From Gammaproteobacteria bacterium (GTDB taxonomy: Bacteria > Pseudomonadota > Gammaproteobacteria > Pseudomonadales > Pseudomonadaceae), in assembly GCA_903970465.1 (NCBI GenBank), contig CAJCIO010000051.1, forward strand, positions 1 through 36,458: a stretch of DNA of 36,458 bases, written 5' to 3'. The notes beneath the pieces are model-generated. The model was given only the letters and a program-made list of their open reading frames with translations. It searched no databases and had not been told where the DNA came from. The translations under genes were made by a program, and so were the position numbers. Below are positions 7,725 through 16,027 of this stretch, piece after piece (positions within the stretch are counted from its first letter, which is position 1; each line of letters opens with the position of its first letter).

Positions 7725-8497
7725 GCCTGTCCCGAATCCTTGGAGTTGTCGCGGACCATCCGCTTGGTCAAATGCAATGACAGCCGTTTTGGCAGGCAGG
7801 CGAGCGTTCGTAAAAAAGCAATGAAAGGCCAGGGAAAGGCGATTTCCATGGGACGTTTATGCAGGCGGGCGGCGATGTGGTTAGCGGCTTTTTCCGCTGT
7901 CCACATCATGGGCATGGCAAAGTCGTTGCGATCAGTGAGGGGGGTCTTGACGAATCCGGGGCTGATCACCGTGACGTCGATGCCTTCCGCCGCCAGATCG
8001 ACCCGCAACGATTCATAAAGATAGCGCACGCCGGCCTTGGACGCGCCGTACGCCTCGGAGCGCGTCAGGGGCAGGAAAGTCACGGCGCTGGCGACGCCGA
8101 CCAAGTGCGGCTGATGACCCTTGCGCAGCAGCGGCAGCGCGGCCTCGACGCAGTAGGCGCTGGCGAACAGATTGGTCTTGACCACTCGCTCGATCATGGC
8201 GGCTTCGAACTGGCGCACGTCGATGTATTCGCAAGTGCCGGCGTTGAGGATGACCTGATCGACGGCGCCCCAGGCTTGTTCTATACGCGTGCCGATGTCA
8301 CGCACTTGCTGTGCATCGCCCAGGTCGCCGGGCACCAGCAGCACCTGGCCGGGGAAGCGCAGTTCCAGTGTTTGCAAAGGTTCCAGGGTGCGCGCGCTCA
8401 CGGCCAGGCGATGGCCCTGGCGCAGCAACTGCAATGCCAGTTCATAGCCCAGGCCGCTACTGGCGCCGGTCAGCCAGATCCGCCGCGAGCCACTCAT
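7721..8497 (-). CDS. Short-chain dehydrogenase/reductase
   Basis: A 258-aa classical SDR. The cofactor motif is TGASSGLG near the N-terminus, LNAG stands for the NNAG structural motif, and the catalytic Ser and YGASK (YxxxK) follow in order. The C-terminus has a hydrophobic helix region (FPWPFIAFLRTLACLP) that may touch the membrane. Substrate unknown; within this operon it may act on an oxidised lipid product. It overlaps its neighbours by ATGA on both sides (start 8497 with the NTF2-like stop, end 7721 with the flavoprotein start). Confidence 0.93.
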   Translation of the reverse strand: MSGSRRIWLTGASSGLGYELALQLLRQGHRLAVSARTLEPLQTLELRFPGQVLLVPGDLGDAQQVRDIGTRIEQAWGAVDQVILNAGTCEYIDVRQFEAAMIERVVKTNLFASAYCVEAALPLLRKGHQPHLVGVASAVTFLPLTRSEAYGASKAGVRYLYESLRVDLAAEGIDVTVISPGFVKTPLTDRNDFAMPMMWTAEKAANHIAARLHKRPMEIAFPWPFIAFLRTLACLPKRLSLHLTKRMVRDNSKDSGQA

Positions 8498-8931
8498 GCC
8501 ATGCGCCTTTTCAGCCAGGCCACGGCAGGGCCCATCAGCGGCAAGTGCTCATAGAGCATGGCTCCGGCATCGAAATAATCGTGGTGCCGGTGTACGCGAT
8601 CATCGCGCCATTGCAGGTGCGAGCAGCCTGGTACGGCGATGGGCTGGCCTTTTTGCAGGCGCGGATGACGATAGGTCATGACCCAGCGCAGATAGCCTTC
8701 GCCACCGTCGTCGCTGTGCATGACGTTATCGAAGCCGTGGAATTCGAAGTGCAACTGCTCGACGTTGGCGTATAGCTGGGCGAAATAGCGCTGCAGCTCA
8801 GCCAGGCCGTGCACGTCGTGCAGAGGGTCGGTGAAATGGATGTCGACGCTGTACAGCTCGCCGAGGCGCTGCAGATTGTCCTTGTTCAAGGCACTGAAAC
8901 CTTCGGCGAAGCGGTGCAGGAAGTCAGCCAT
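8494..8931 (-). CDS. NTF2-like (SnoaL-type) protein
   Basis: A 145-aa protein with the cone-shaped NTF2/SnoaL pattern: an N-terminal helix (FLHRFAEGFSALNKDNLQRL), then YSVDIHFTDPLHDVHG, a second helix and a set of beta strands ending in HRHHDYFDAGAMLYEH. Such proteins are small-molecule isomerases, hydratases or binding proteins; no reaction can be assigned here. The start at 8931 overlaps the phrB stop by 8 bp. A longer frame upstream would lie inside phrB and is not supported. Confidence 0.88.
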   Translation of the reverse strand: MADFLHRFAEGFSALNKDNLQRLGELYSVDIHFTDPLHDVHGLAELQRYFAQLYANVEQLHFEFHGFDNVMHSDDGGEGYLRWVMTYRHPRLQKGQPIAVPGCSHLQWRDDRVHRHHDYFDAGAMLYEHLPLMGPAVAWLKRRMA

Positions 8932-10372
8932 AGAGGGCCTCGGTTTCGCGACGGTGGGGCAGGTTCTTGAACGCTGCCAGGGCGCGATCACGGCTGGTGC
9001 CGAGATCGACGATGGGCGCTGGGTAATCCAGCGCATCGAACAGGCCGCGACGCTGGGCGCCAGGGTGGTGAATCTCTTTCTTGTCCAGTGCTTCGAGGGC
9101 GGGCAGCCACTGCCTGATGAACACGCCCTGCTCGTCGAAGCGGCTGGACTGCGTGACCGGATTGAAGATGCGGAAGTAGGGCACCGAATCGGTCCCCGTC
9201 GAGGCGCTCCACTGCCAGCCGCCGTTGTTGGCCGCCAGGTCCCCGTCGATCAGGTGCTGCATGAAGAACCGCTCGCCTTCGCGCCAGTCGATCAACAGAT
9301 TCTTGGTCAGGAACATGGCGGTGATCATGCGCAGGCGGTTGTGCATCCAACCGGTCGTGACCAGCTGCCGCATCGCGGCATCGACGATCGGGATGCCGGT
9401 GCGACCTTCTTTCCAGGCTTGCAGGTCTTCAGGTGCATTGCGCCAGGGCAGCGCTTCGGTATCGGCCTTGAAGGCGCGGTGGCGCGAGACCCGCGGGTAG
9501 CCCACCAGAATATGTTTATAGAACTCGCGCCACAGCAGCTCGTTGATCCAGGTGATCGCGCCCTGGCTGCCGCTTTCGAACTCGCCCCTGTTGCTGTTGA
9601 GGGCAGCTTGCAGGCACTGGCGGGGTGAGATGACGCCCGCCGCCAGGTAGGCGCCCAGCTGACTGGTGCCCGGTCTGGCCGGCAGGTCGCGCTCGTCCAG
9701 ATAGTGGTCGATCTGCTGATCGACGAAGTTGTCCAGGCGTCGCTTGGCTTCGTCTTCGCCAGCGGGCCAGAGTTGCTGCACGTCCTGGGGTGGCGTGGCA
9801 AAGCCGCTGACCTGCGTGGGGATCGGATCGCTGTCGAGGGGCAACGCCGCCTGTTTGCCGGGGCGCGGCAGCACCGCTGGCAACGATGCCCGCAAGCGGT
9901 TGTAGCAGACCTTCTTGAACTGAGTGAAGACCTGGAAATAACCGCCGCTTTTGGTCAGCACGCTGCCAGGTTGCAGCAGCAGTTGATCCAGGTAGCTCTC
10001 GAAGCCGATGCCGGCTTTATCCAGCGTCTGCTGCACGGCCTGGTCCCGGCGGGTTTCGTTGATGCCATATTCGTCGTTGCAATGCACCGTCTGGATCTGC
10101 AGCTCCTGGCACAGGTCAAGCAGCACCTTGGGTGCCTGATCCCAATGATTGGCCTGGCGTATCAACAGAGGGATGCGCAATTCGCCCAGTGACGCGCTGA
10201 GCGCCTGCAGGTTGCGCAGCCAGAAATCGACCTTGCACGGAGCGTCGTCGTGAGCCTGCCACTGCTGCGGGCTGATCAGATACACGGCCACCGTCGGCCC
10301 CTTGCGGCAGGCCTGATGCAGGGCGGTGTTGTCGTGAATACGCAGGTCGCTGCGCAACCAGATCAGTTGCAT
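8924..10372 (-). CDS. phrB: Deoxyribodipyrimidine photolyase (class I CPD photolyase)
   Basis: A 482-aa light-driven DNA repair enzyme that splits cyclobutane pyrimidine dimers. The N-terminal antenna domain opens MQLIWLRSDLRIHDNTAL. The FAD/DNA-binding C-terminal half has ELLWREFYKHIL, GWMHNRLRMI and NGGWQWSASTGTDSVPYFR, the family hallmark. The ATG at 10372 is preferred because it gives the normal family N-terminus; an ATG at 10399 would add nine residues. It follows the MerR-type gene by 37 bp and overlaps the NTF2-like gene, so it is co-transcribed with both. Expected regulation: light-inducible through the upstream operators. Confidence 0.96.
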   Translation of the reverse strand: MQLIWLRSDLRIHDNTALHQACRKGPTVAVYLISPQQWQAHDDAPCKVDFWLRNLQALSASLGELRIPLLIRQANHWDQAPKVLLDLCQELQIQTVHCNDEYGINETRRDQAVQQTLDKAGIGFESYLDQLLLQPGSVLTKSGGYFQVFTQFKKVCYNRLRASLPAVLPRPGKQAALPLDSDPIPTQVSGFATPPQDVQQLWPAGEDEAKRRLDNFVDQQIDHYLDERDLPARPGTSQLGAYLAAGVISPRQCLQAALNSNRGEFESGSQGAITWINELLWREFYKHILVGYPRVSRHRAFKADTEALPWRNAPEDLQAWKEGRTGIPIVDAAMRQLVTTGWMHNRLRMITAMFLTKNLLIDWREGERFFMQHLIDGDLAANNGGWQWSASTGTDSVPYFRIFNPVTQSSRFDEQGVFIRQWLPALEALDKKEIHHPGAQRRGLFDALDYPAPIVDLGTSRDRALAAFKNLPHRRETEALYG

Positions 10373-10409
10373 GAGTGTCTCGTTATGGTTGTCGTTCATG
10401 CTTCGCCGC

Positions 10410-11369
10410 TCATGATTCGTAGCCTTGCAAAAGGCCCAGTTGCTGCAGGCACTGCTGAGCGGCGAGAGGGTCATCGATCAAGTACAAGTTTGCGATCTCC
10501 TGGGCTTGTACGAGCAATTCGGCGCGGTGGATCACCACGGCCGGCCCGACAATGAGTTTTTTGCAATGACAGCCCTGCAGCAGGCGCGGCAGGGTGTTGA
10601 GATTAAGGGCGCGGCTCGAGTACATCAGCACCGCGCGGGCCCCCAGGCGCTCGATGGCCAGCGCCAGTTCGCCGGGCGGCAGCGGCCAGTCGAAGACTTC
10701 CACCGGACAGTCGGCGCTGCTGATCAGCCAGGCTGCGAGCCACAATTGCGGCTCCATCGGCACGTCCGATTGATTGATCAACAGGAGCGGGGCGCCGCTG
10801 AGCTGGCGATTGTTGTGGTAGATGCGTGCGCCAAATTTGCTGCGCAGCCACGAGCAGAAAAACGTGCGCTCCATCTGCGCGCCAAACTGGCCTTGCCAGC
10901 GCTGGTCGAGGTCCTTGAGCAGTGGATGCAGCAGGTGCTCGTACAGAGTGCTGGGTGGGTACAGGGCCATTACGCGGTTAAAGGTTTCATCGACCTTGCG
11001 TTCGGCCAGTTCGCTGATGGCTTGCAGCAAGGCGCGGCGCAATGGCTGCCAGTCGTTTTCGGTCTGGGCGTCGATGCGCTGGGCTGGCGCGTCGAGCAGT
11101 TGCTTGACCTGGCTGACGGCGACCCCGCGGGCCAGCCAGGTGAGGATGGTCTGCACCCGCTGCACATGGGCCGGTGTGTAGAGCCGATGGCCTTTTGCGG
11201 TGCGTTGCGGCACCACCAAACCATAGCGACGCTCCCAGGCGCGCAGGGTCACGGCGTTGACGCCGGTAAGGCGCGCCACCTCGCGAATCGGCAACCATCC
11301 ATCGGCGAGGGCTTGTTGATAGGGGGTGGGAGTTTCGGCCGAGACGGTGACAGGGGGGGAGCGGCTCAT
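10410..11369 (-). CDS. MerR-family regulator, class II LitR-like (PplR type)
   Basis: A 319-aa regulator. Residues 27-95 are a MerR winged helix-turn-helix (IREVARLTGVNAVTLRAWER, then GHRLYTPAHVQRV). The remainder resembles the helical-bundle plus cobalamin-binding layout of CarH/LitR photoreceptors, but the ligand residues are lost: the EH of the W-x9-EH motif reads E167-R168, and the DxHxxG loop region (about 198-207, INQSDVPMEP) has no His. This fits class II LitR proteins, which do not bind adenosyl-B12 and in P. putida act with a LOV photosensor. It sits directly upstream of phrB in the operon it probably represses, implying autoregulation. No LOV gene is in the window. Confidence 0.88.
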   Translation of the reverse strand: MSRSPPVTVSAETPTPYQQALADGWLPIREVARLTGVNAVTLRAWERRYGLVVPQRTAKGHRLYTPAHVQRVQTILTWLARGVAVSQVKQLLDAPAQRIDAQTENDWQPLRRALLQAISELAERKVDETFNRVMALYPPSTLYEHLLHPLLKDLDQRWQGQFGAQMERTFFCSWLRSKFGARIYHNNRQLSGAPLLLINQSDVPMEPQLWLAAWLISSADCPVEVFDWPLPPGELALAIERLGARAVLMYSSRALNLNTLPRLLQGCHCKKLIVGPAVVIHRAELLVQAQEIANLYLIDDPLAAQQCLQQLGLLQGYES

Positions 11370-11372
11370 GGT

Positions 11373-12335
11373 TCAGATCGCATTTCGCAGACTAAGGTTT
11401 TCCGGATGCGGCTGCAGGTAGACCTGCTGGCTCACATAGGGATCGGGGTGCAAGCGGAACAGATGTTTGAGCAGGGTCAGCGGCACCACCAGCGGCACCA
11501 CGCCAGCGCGGTACTGATCGATCAACTGGCGCAGTTCACGCTTGTCGGCGCTGTCGATGGCCCCGCGCAGGTAACCGCTCAGGTGCAGCAGCACGTTGGT
11601 ATGGGTACCGCGGGTGGCACAGCGGGTGAGGGCGGCCATCAGTGCGCTGAAGTAACGCGGGCCGATCTCGCTGGCATCGCTGCGGCCCATGGAACCGAGC
11701 ATTTTGCCGATGGCTTTGTACTGCAAGGGGTGGGTGGCCATCAGCTGATATTTGTAGCGCGCGTGAAACTCCATCAGTCCGCGGCGGCTCAGGCCTTGAG
11801 CCAACAACGCTTGCCAATCGGCGTAGGCGTAGACGCGGGTGATGAAGTTTTCGCGCAGCACCGGATCGCACAGGCGCCCGTCTTCTTCGATCGGCAGGTC
11901 GGGGTGCCGGGCGCAGAAGGCGGCGGCATAGATACCGCGTCCGCCTTCTTGCTGGGGGGCACCGTTTTCGCGGTAGACCTTGACCCGCTCCATACCGCAC
12001 GAGGGCGACTTGTGCATGAAGATATAGCCGCTGATGTCGTGCAGTTCGGCGGCCATCTGCTCGCCATACTCGGCCAGTTGGCGGGTGACGTTCAGCGCCC
12101 GGTTGACCGTGCCGACGGCCTGCGGCGCATGGCTTTCACCCACCAGGCGAATAGGTTCGCGCGGGGTGCCGAGGCCGATGGCGACTTCAGGGCACACCTG
12201 CACGAACTCGAAGTGTTCGCTGAGGGTGCGGCTGCACAGCCGCGATTCCTTGTGACCGCCGTTGTAACGAACTTCGGCCCCCATGAGGCATGCACTGATG
12301 GCAATGCGCGGCTTGCTGCTGAGCGTGGCGGACAT
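11373..12335 (-). CDS. DUF523 + DUF1722 protein (YbgA-like)
   Basis: A 320-aa two-domain protein. The N-terminal DUF523 domain (about 1-160) has ISACLMGAEVRYNGGHK, a VCPEVAIGLG block and HKSPSCG, with conserved cysteines that may bind metal or thiol. The C-terminal DUF1722/YbgA domain (about 190-310) has FHARYKYQLMAHxP-like spacing. In E. coli the DUF1722 protein YbgA is encoded next to phr, so the tie to photolyase is old; its biochemical role is unknown. AGAGG precedes the ATG at 12335. First gene of the nine-gene operon, with the operator-covered promoter directly upstream. Confidence 0.93.
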   Translation of the reverse strand: MSATLSSKPRIAISACLMGAEVRYNGGHKESRLCSRTLSEHFEFVQVCPEVAIGLGTPREPIRLVGESHAPQAVGTVNRALNVTRQLAEYGEQMAAELHDISGYIFMHKSPSCGMERVKVYRENGAPQQEGGRGIYAAAFCARHPDLPIEEDGRLCDPVLRENFITRVYAYADWQALLAQGLSRRGLMEFHARYKYQLMATHPLQYKAIGKMLGSMGRSDASEIGPRYFSALMAALTRCATRGTHTNVLLHLSGYLRGAIDSADKRELRQLIDQYRAGVVPLVVPLTLLKHLFRLHPDPYVSQQVYLQPHPENLSLRNAI

Positions 12336-12355
12336 GGCGAACCTCTAAAAAAACT

Positions 12356-12379
12356 TGTACAGGTCACAATCGCTGTACA
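12356..12379. promoter_or_regulatory. LitR/PplR-type operator 1 (TGTACA-N12-TGTACA)
   Basis: Two perfect TGTACA half-sites, 12356-12361 and 12374-12379, separated by exactly 12 bases. This equals the consensus reported, as I recall it, for class II LitR (PplR) of P. putida: T(G/A)TACA-N12-TGTA(C/T)A. It lies just downstream of the predicted transcription start of the operon and 20 bp upstream of its first ATG, a position suited to repression. Confidence 0.85.
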
Positions 12380-12388
12380 ACTAGTTTC

Positions 12389-12416
12389 ATCATAGATTCG
12401 GATGTCTACAAGTCAA
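12389..12416 (-). promoter_or_regulatory. Sigma-70 promoter of the phrB/lipid operon
   Basis: Reading leftward on the minus strand: -35 TTGACT (12416-12411), a 16-base spacer, and -10 TATGAT (12394-12389). The -35 lies inside operator 2, and the expected start near 12382 abuts operator 1. It is the strongest promoter match in the region and is placed to drive the gene starting at 12335. Confidence 0.75.
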
Positions 12417-12428
12417 TTTTTTTGTACA
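12405..12428. promoter_or_regulatory. LitR/PplR-type operator 2 (TCTACA-N12-TGTACA)
   Basis: Half-sites TCTACA (12405-12410) and TGTACA (12423-12428) with a 12-base spacer. There is one mismatch from the consensus, at the second base of the left half. The -35 hexamer falls inside the spacer, so binding here would block RNA polymerase. Confidence 0.75.
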
Positions 12429-12478
12429 AGAGTTGGCGGCGGAGAATCTGGCGTTGCGGTGGTGTCTGCCCTGGTCCC

Positions 12479-12537
12479 TTCGCGAGCAAGCTTTGCTCTC
12501 ACGGGTGTGCTGCGGGTGGGCAAAGCTTGCTCGCGAA
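12479..12537. repeat. REP doublet (inverted 18-bp arms)
   Basis: Arms TTCGCGAGCAAGCTTTGC (12479-12496) and its exact complement (12520-12537) are separated by 23 bp. It lies between the end of the Trp-rich gene and the operon promoter and may separate the two minus-strand units. Confidence 0.85.
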
Positions 12538-12558
12538 CAGAGCATCAGCAGCGCCGCA

Positions 12559-13798
<1,240 letters not shown>

Positions 13799-13807
13799 CT
13801 AAAGCAC

Positions 13808-13836
13808 AGACTACGCTCAAGAACAAACCTGTACAA
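13808..13836 (-). promoter_or_regulatory. Candidate promoter of the renalase-like gene
   Basis: On the minus strand TTGTAC (13836-13831), a 17-base spacer and TAGTCT (13813-13808). The -10 is weak. The -35 overlaps the left half of the operator at 13830-13853, the same arrangement as at the main operon. Confidence 0.45.
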
Positions 13837-13853
13837 TGGCGTTTTCCGGTACA
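13830..13853. promoter_or_regulatory. LitR/PplR-type operator 3 (TGTACA-N12-GGTACA)
   Basis: Half-sites TGTACA (13830-13835) and GGTACA (13848-13853), again with exactly 12 bases between, one mismatch from consensus. It lies in the divergent region between the renalase-like gene (minus) and the TIGR01777 gene (plus), 50 bp upstream of the former. A nearby TGTAC (13861-13865) may be an extra half-site. Confidence 0.7.
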
Positions 13854-13980
13854 ACTTGACTGTACGCCGTTTTGTCGGTTGCTCTATTGTTTATCTGAGG
13901 GGCGGCGCAATACTTAAGTGCCTTTACCTAATAAAAATAGACTAGCGACGTTGATCCAACGCCACACAAAGGAAGGTCAC

Positions 13981-14883
13981 ATGCATATATTGCTGACGGG
14001 CGGTACCGGTTTGATTGGTCGGGCCCTGTGCCGGCATTGGTTGGCAGCGGGCCACCAATTGACAGTGTGGAGCCGTGATCCGGCGCGTGTACGGCGCCTC
14101 TGCGGTGAGGGCGTGCGGGGTATCGAGCGCCTCGACGAGCTCGGCGCAGAGCCTGTCGATGCGGTGATCAATCTGGCCGGCGCCCCGATCGCGGATCGAC
14201 CCTGGACCGGCAAGCGCCGCGCCTTTTTATGGGCCAGTCGCATCGCCCTGACCGAAAAACTGCTGGAGTGGCTGCAGGATCGCGGGCATCGACCGGCGGT
14301 ACTCATCAGCGGCTCGGCGGTTGGCTGGTACGGTGATGCAGGCGAGCGTGAAATCACCGAAGCCTCGACCCCCGTCAAAGAAGATTTCGCCAGCCAGCTC
14401 TGTATCGCCTGGGAAGAAACTGCCGAACGCGCCAGCAACCTTGGCCTGCGCGTGGTACTGGTGCGCACCGGCCTGGTGCTGTCCAGTGAAGGCGGATTCC
14501 TCAAGCGCCTGGCGCTGCCCTTCAAGCTGGGCCTGGGTGGCCCTATCGGTGATGGTCGGCAGTGGATGCCCTGGGTGCACATCGACGACCAAATCGCCTT
14601 GATAGATTTTCTCCTGCATCAGCAAGATGCCCAGGGCCCCTATAATGCCTGCGCGCCCAACCCCGTGCGTAACCGCGAGTTCGCCAAACGCCTGGGCAAG
14701 GCTCTGCACCGGCCTGCTTTCCTGCCGCTGCCGGCACCGCTGTTGCGCATCGGCCTGGGAGAAATGGCCGGGCTGCTGTTGGGCGGGCAGCGGGCGCGCC
14801 CGGCGCGGTTGCAAGAAGCCGGCTTCACCTTCCGTTTCACCGATCTGCAACCGGCCCTGGACGATCTGTCCGGGCGCCTCTGA
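13981..14883 (+). CDS. TIGR01777 family NAD(P)-binding epimerase
   Basis: A 300-aa extended-SDR protein (YfcH type). The NAD(P) motif is [14 protein letters not shown] (residues 3-16), then [22 protein letters not shown] and [10 protein letters not shown], with the C-terminal DUF1731-like part ending in [13 protein letters not shown]. Function is not defined for the family. AAGGAAGG lies upstream of the ATG at 13981; in-frame starts further upstream lack such a site. It precedes hemH by 13 bp, so the two are co-transcribed. It diverges from the renalase-like gene across the region holding operator 3, which might also affect it. Confidence 0.92.
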   Translation: MHILLTGGTGLIGRALCRHWLAAGHQLTVWSRDPARVRRLCGEGVRGIERLDELGAEPVDAVINLAGAPIADRPWTGKRRAFLWASRIALTEKLLEWLQDRGHRPAVLISGSAVGWYGDAGEREITEASTPVKEDFASQLCIAWEETAERASNLGLRVVLVRTGLVLSSEGGFLKRLALPFKLGLGGPIGDGRQWMPWVHIDDQIALIDFLLHQQDAQGPYNACAPNPVRNREFAKRLGKALHRPAFLPLPAPLLRIGLGEMAGLLLGGQRARPARLQEAGFTFRFTDLQPALDDLSGRL

Positions 14884-14896
14884 CATAGGATGCCGC

Positions 14897-15916
14897 ATGA
14901 CTGATCATGCCTTGCTGTTGGTCAATCTGGGCTCTCCAGCCTCGACTTCAGTGGCCGACGTACGAAGTTACCTCAACCAATTTCTCATGGACCCTTATGT
15001 CATCGACCTGCCGTGGCCGATTCGCCGTCTGCTGGTGTCGCTGATCCTGATCAAGCGCCCCGAGCAGTCGGCGCATGCCTATGCCTCGATCTGGTGGGAG
15101 GAAGGTTCGCCGCTGGTCGAGCTGACCCGGCGCCTGCGTACTCAGGTCGAGCCATTGTGGGCCCATGGCCCGGTGGAGATCGCCATGCGCTATGGCCAGC
15201 CATCACTGCAGTCGGTGCTCGGCAAGCTGGCAGCGCAAGGCGTGCGCAAGGTGACCCTGGCGCCGCTGTATCCGCAGTTCGCCGACAGCACGGTGACCAC
15301 GGTGATCGAAGAGGCGCGGCGTGTGGTGGCCGATGATCGCTTGCCCATCGAGTTCGCGGTGCTCAAGCCGTTTTACGATCAGCCGGAGTATCTGGACGCG
15401 CTGGCCGAGAGCGTGCGCCCGTACGTCGAACAGGATTACGATCACTTGCTGCTGAGTTTTCACGGCCTGCCCGAGCGGCACATCAAGAAGTTGCTGCCCA
15501 AAGATGAGCCACGTCACTGTCTGGCCGATGGTGATTGCTGCATGAAGGCGTCGCCGCAGACATTAGCCGTCTGCTATCGCGCCCAATGTATGCATGCCGC
15601 GCGGTCAGTGGCGCAGCGCCTCGGGTTGCCGGCGGACAAGTGGTCGGTGGCCTTCCAGTCACGCCTGGGGCGCGACAAGTGGATCGAGCCGTACACCGAA
15701 GCGCGCCTGGAAGCGTTGGCGAAGGGTGGGGCGAAGAAGATCCTGGTGATGTGTCCGGCGTTCGTCGCCGATTGCATCGAGACGCTCGAGGAAATCGGCG
15801 ACCGTGGCCGCGAGACTTTCATCGAGGCGGGGGGCGAGGAACTGGTGCTGGTGCCGTGCCTCAATGATGGCGCGCAGTGGGCGCAGGCGTTGACTGGATT
15901 GTGCGAGCGGGCCTGA
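14897..15916 (+). CDS. hemH: Ferrochelatase
   Basis: A 339-aa ferrochelatase, which inserts Fe2+ into protoporphyrin IX at the end of haem synthesis. Visible motifs: LLLVNLGSP at the start, [11 protein letters not shown] with the catalytic His189, [15 protein letters not shown], and [15 protein letters not shown] with the conserved acidic patch. Between the His motif and FQSRLG there is a Cys-rich segment with C208, C214, C215, C226 and C231, absent from E. coli HemH. AGGA precedes the ATG at 14897. It follows the TIGR01777 gene closely and ends at a REP hairpin facing uraA. Confidence 0.96.
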   Translation: MTDHALLLVNLGSPASTSVADVRSYLNQFLMDPYVIDLPWPIRRLLVSLILIKRPEQSAHAYASIWWEEGSPLVELTRRLRTQVEPLWAHGPVEIAMRYGQPSLQSVLGKLAAQGVRKVTLAPLYPQFADSTVTTVIEEARRVVADDRLPIEFAVLKPFYDQPEYLDALAESVRPYVEQDYDHLLLSFHGLPERHIKKLLPKDEPRHCLADGDCCMKASPQTLAVCYRAQCMHAARSVAQRLGLPADKWSVAFQSRLGRDKWIEPYTEARLEALAKGGAKKILVMCPAFVADCIETLEEIGDRGRETFIEAGGEELVLVPCLNDGAQWAQALTGLCERA

Positions 15917-15937
15917 TGGAATGATGGTGAGGCTGCC

Positions 15938-16014
15938 GGCCCTTTCGCTGGCAAGCCTTGCTCCCATAAAGTAAGCAGATACCTGTGGGAGCAAGGCTTG
16001 CCCGCGAAAGGGCC
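15938..16014. repeat. REP doublet between convergent hemH and uraA
   Basis: Arms starting GGCCCTTTCG (15938) and ending CGAAAGGGCC (16014) pair with small mismatches over about 29 bp, including GGCAAGCCTTGCTCCCA and its counterpart. It lies in a 111-bp convergent gap and may act as a two-way transcription barrier. Confidence 0.85.
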
Positions 16015-16027
16015 CTTGAGCTCGACC

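Noticed and set aside
10425..12395. A 656-codon open frame on the plus strand across the regulator and DUF523 genes
   Set aside because: It is antisense to two clear protein families, has no ribosome site and shows a low-complexity, His/Gln/Gly/Ala-rich product typical of shadow frames in GC-rich DNA.
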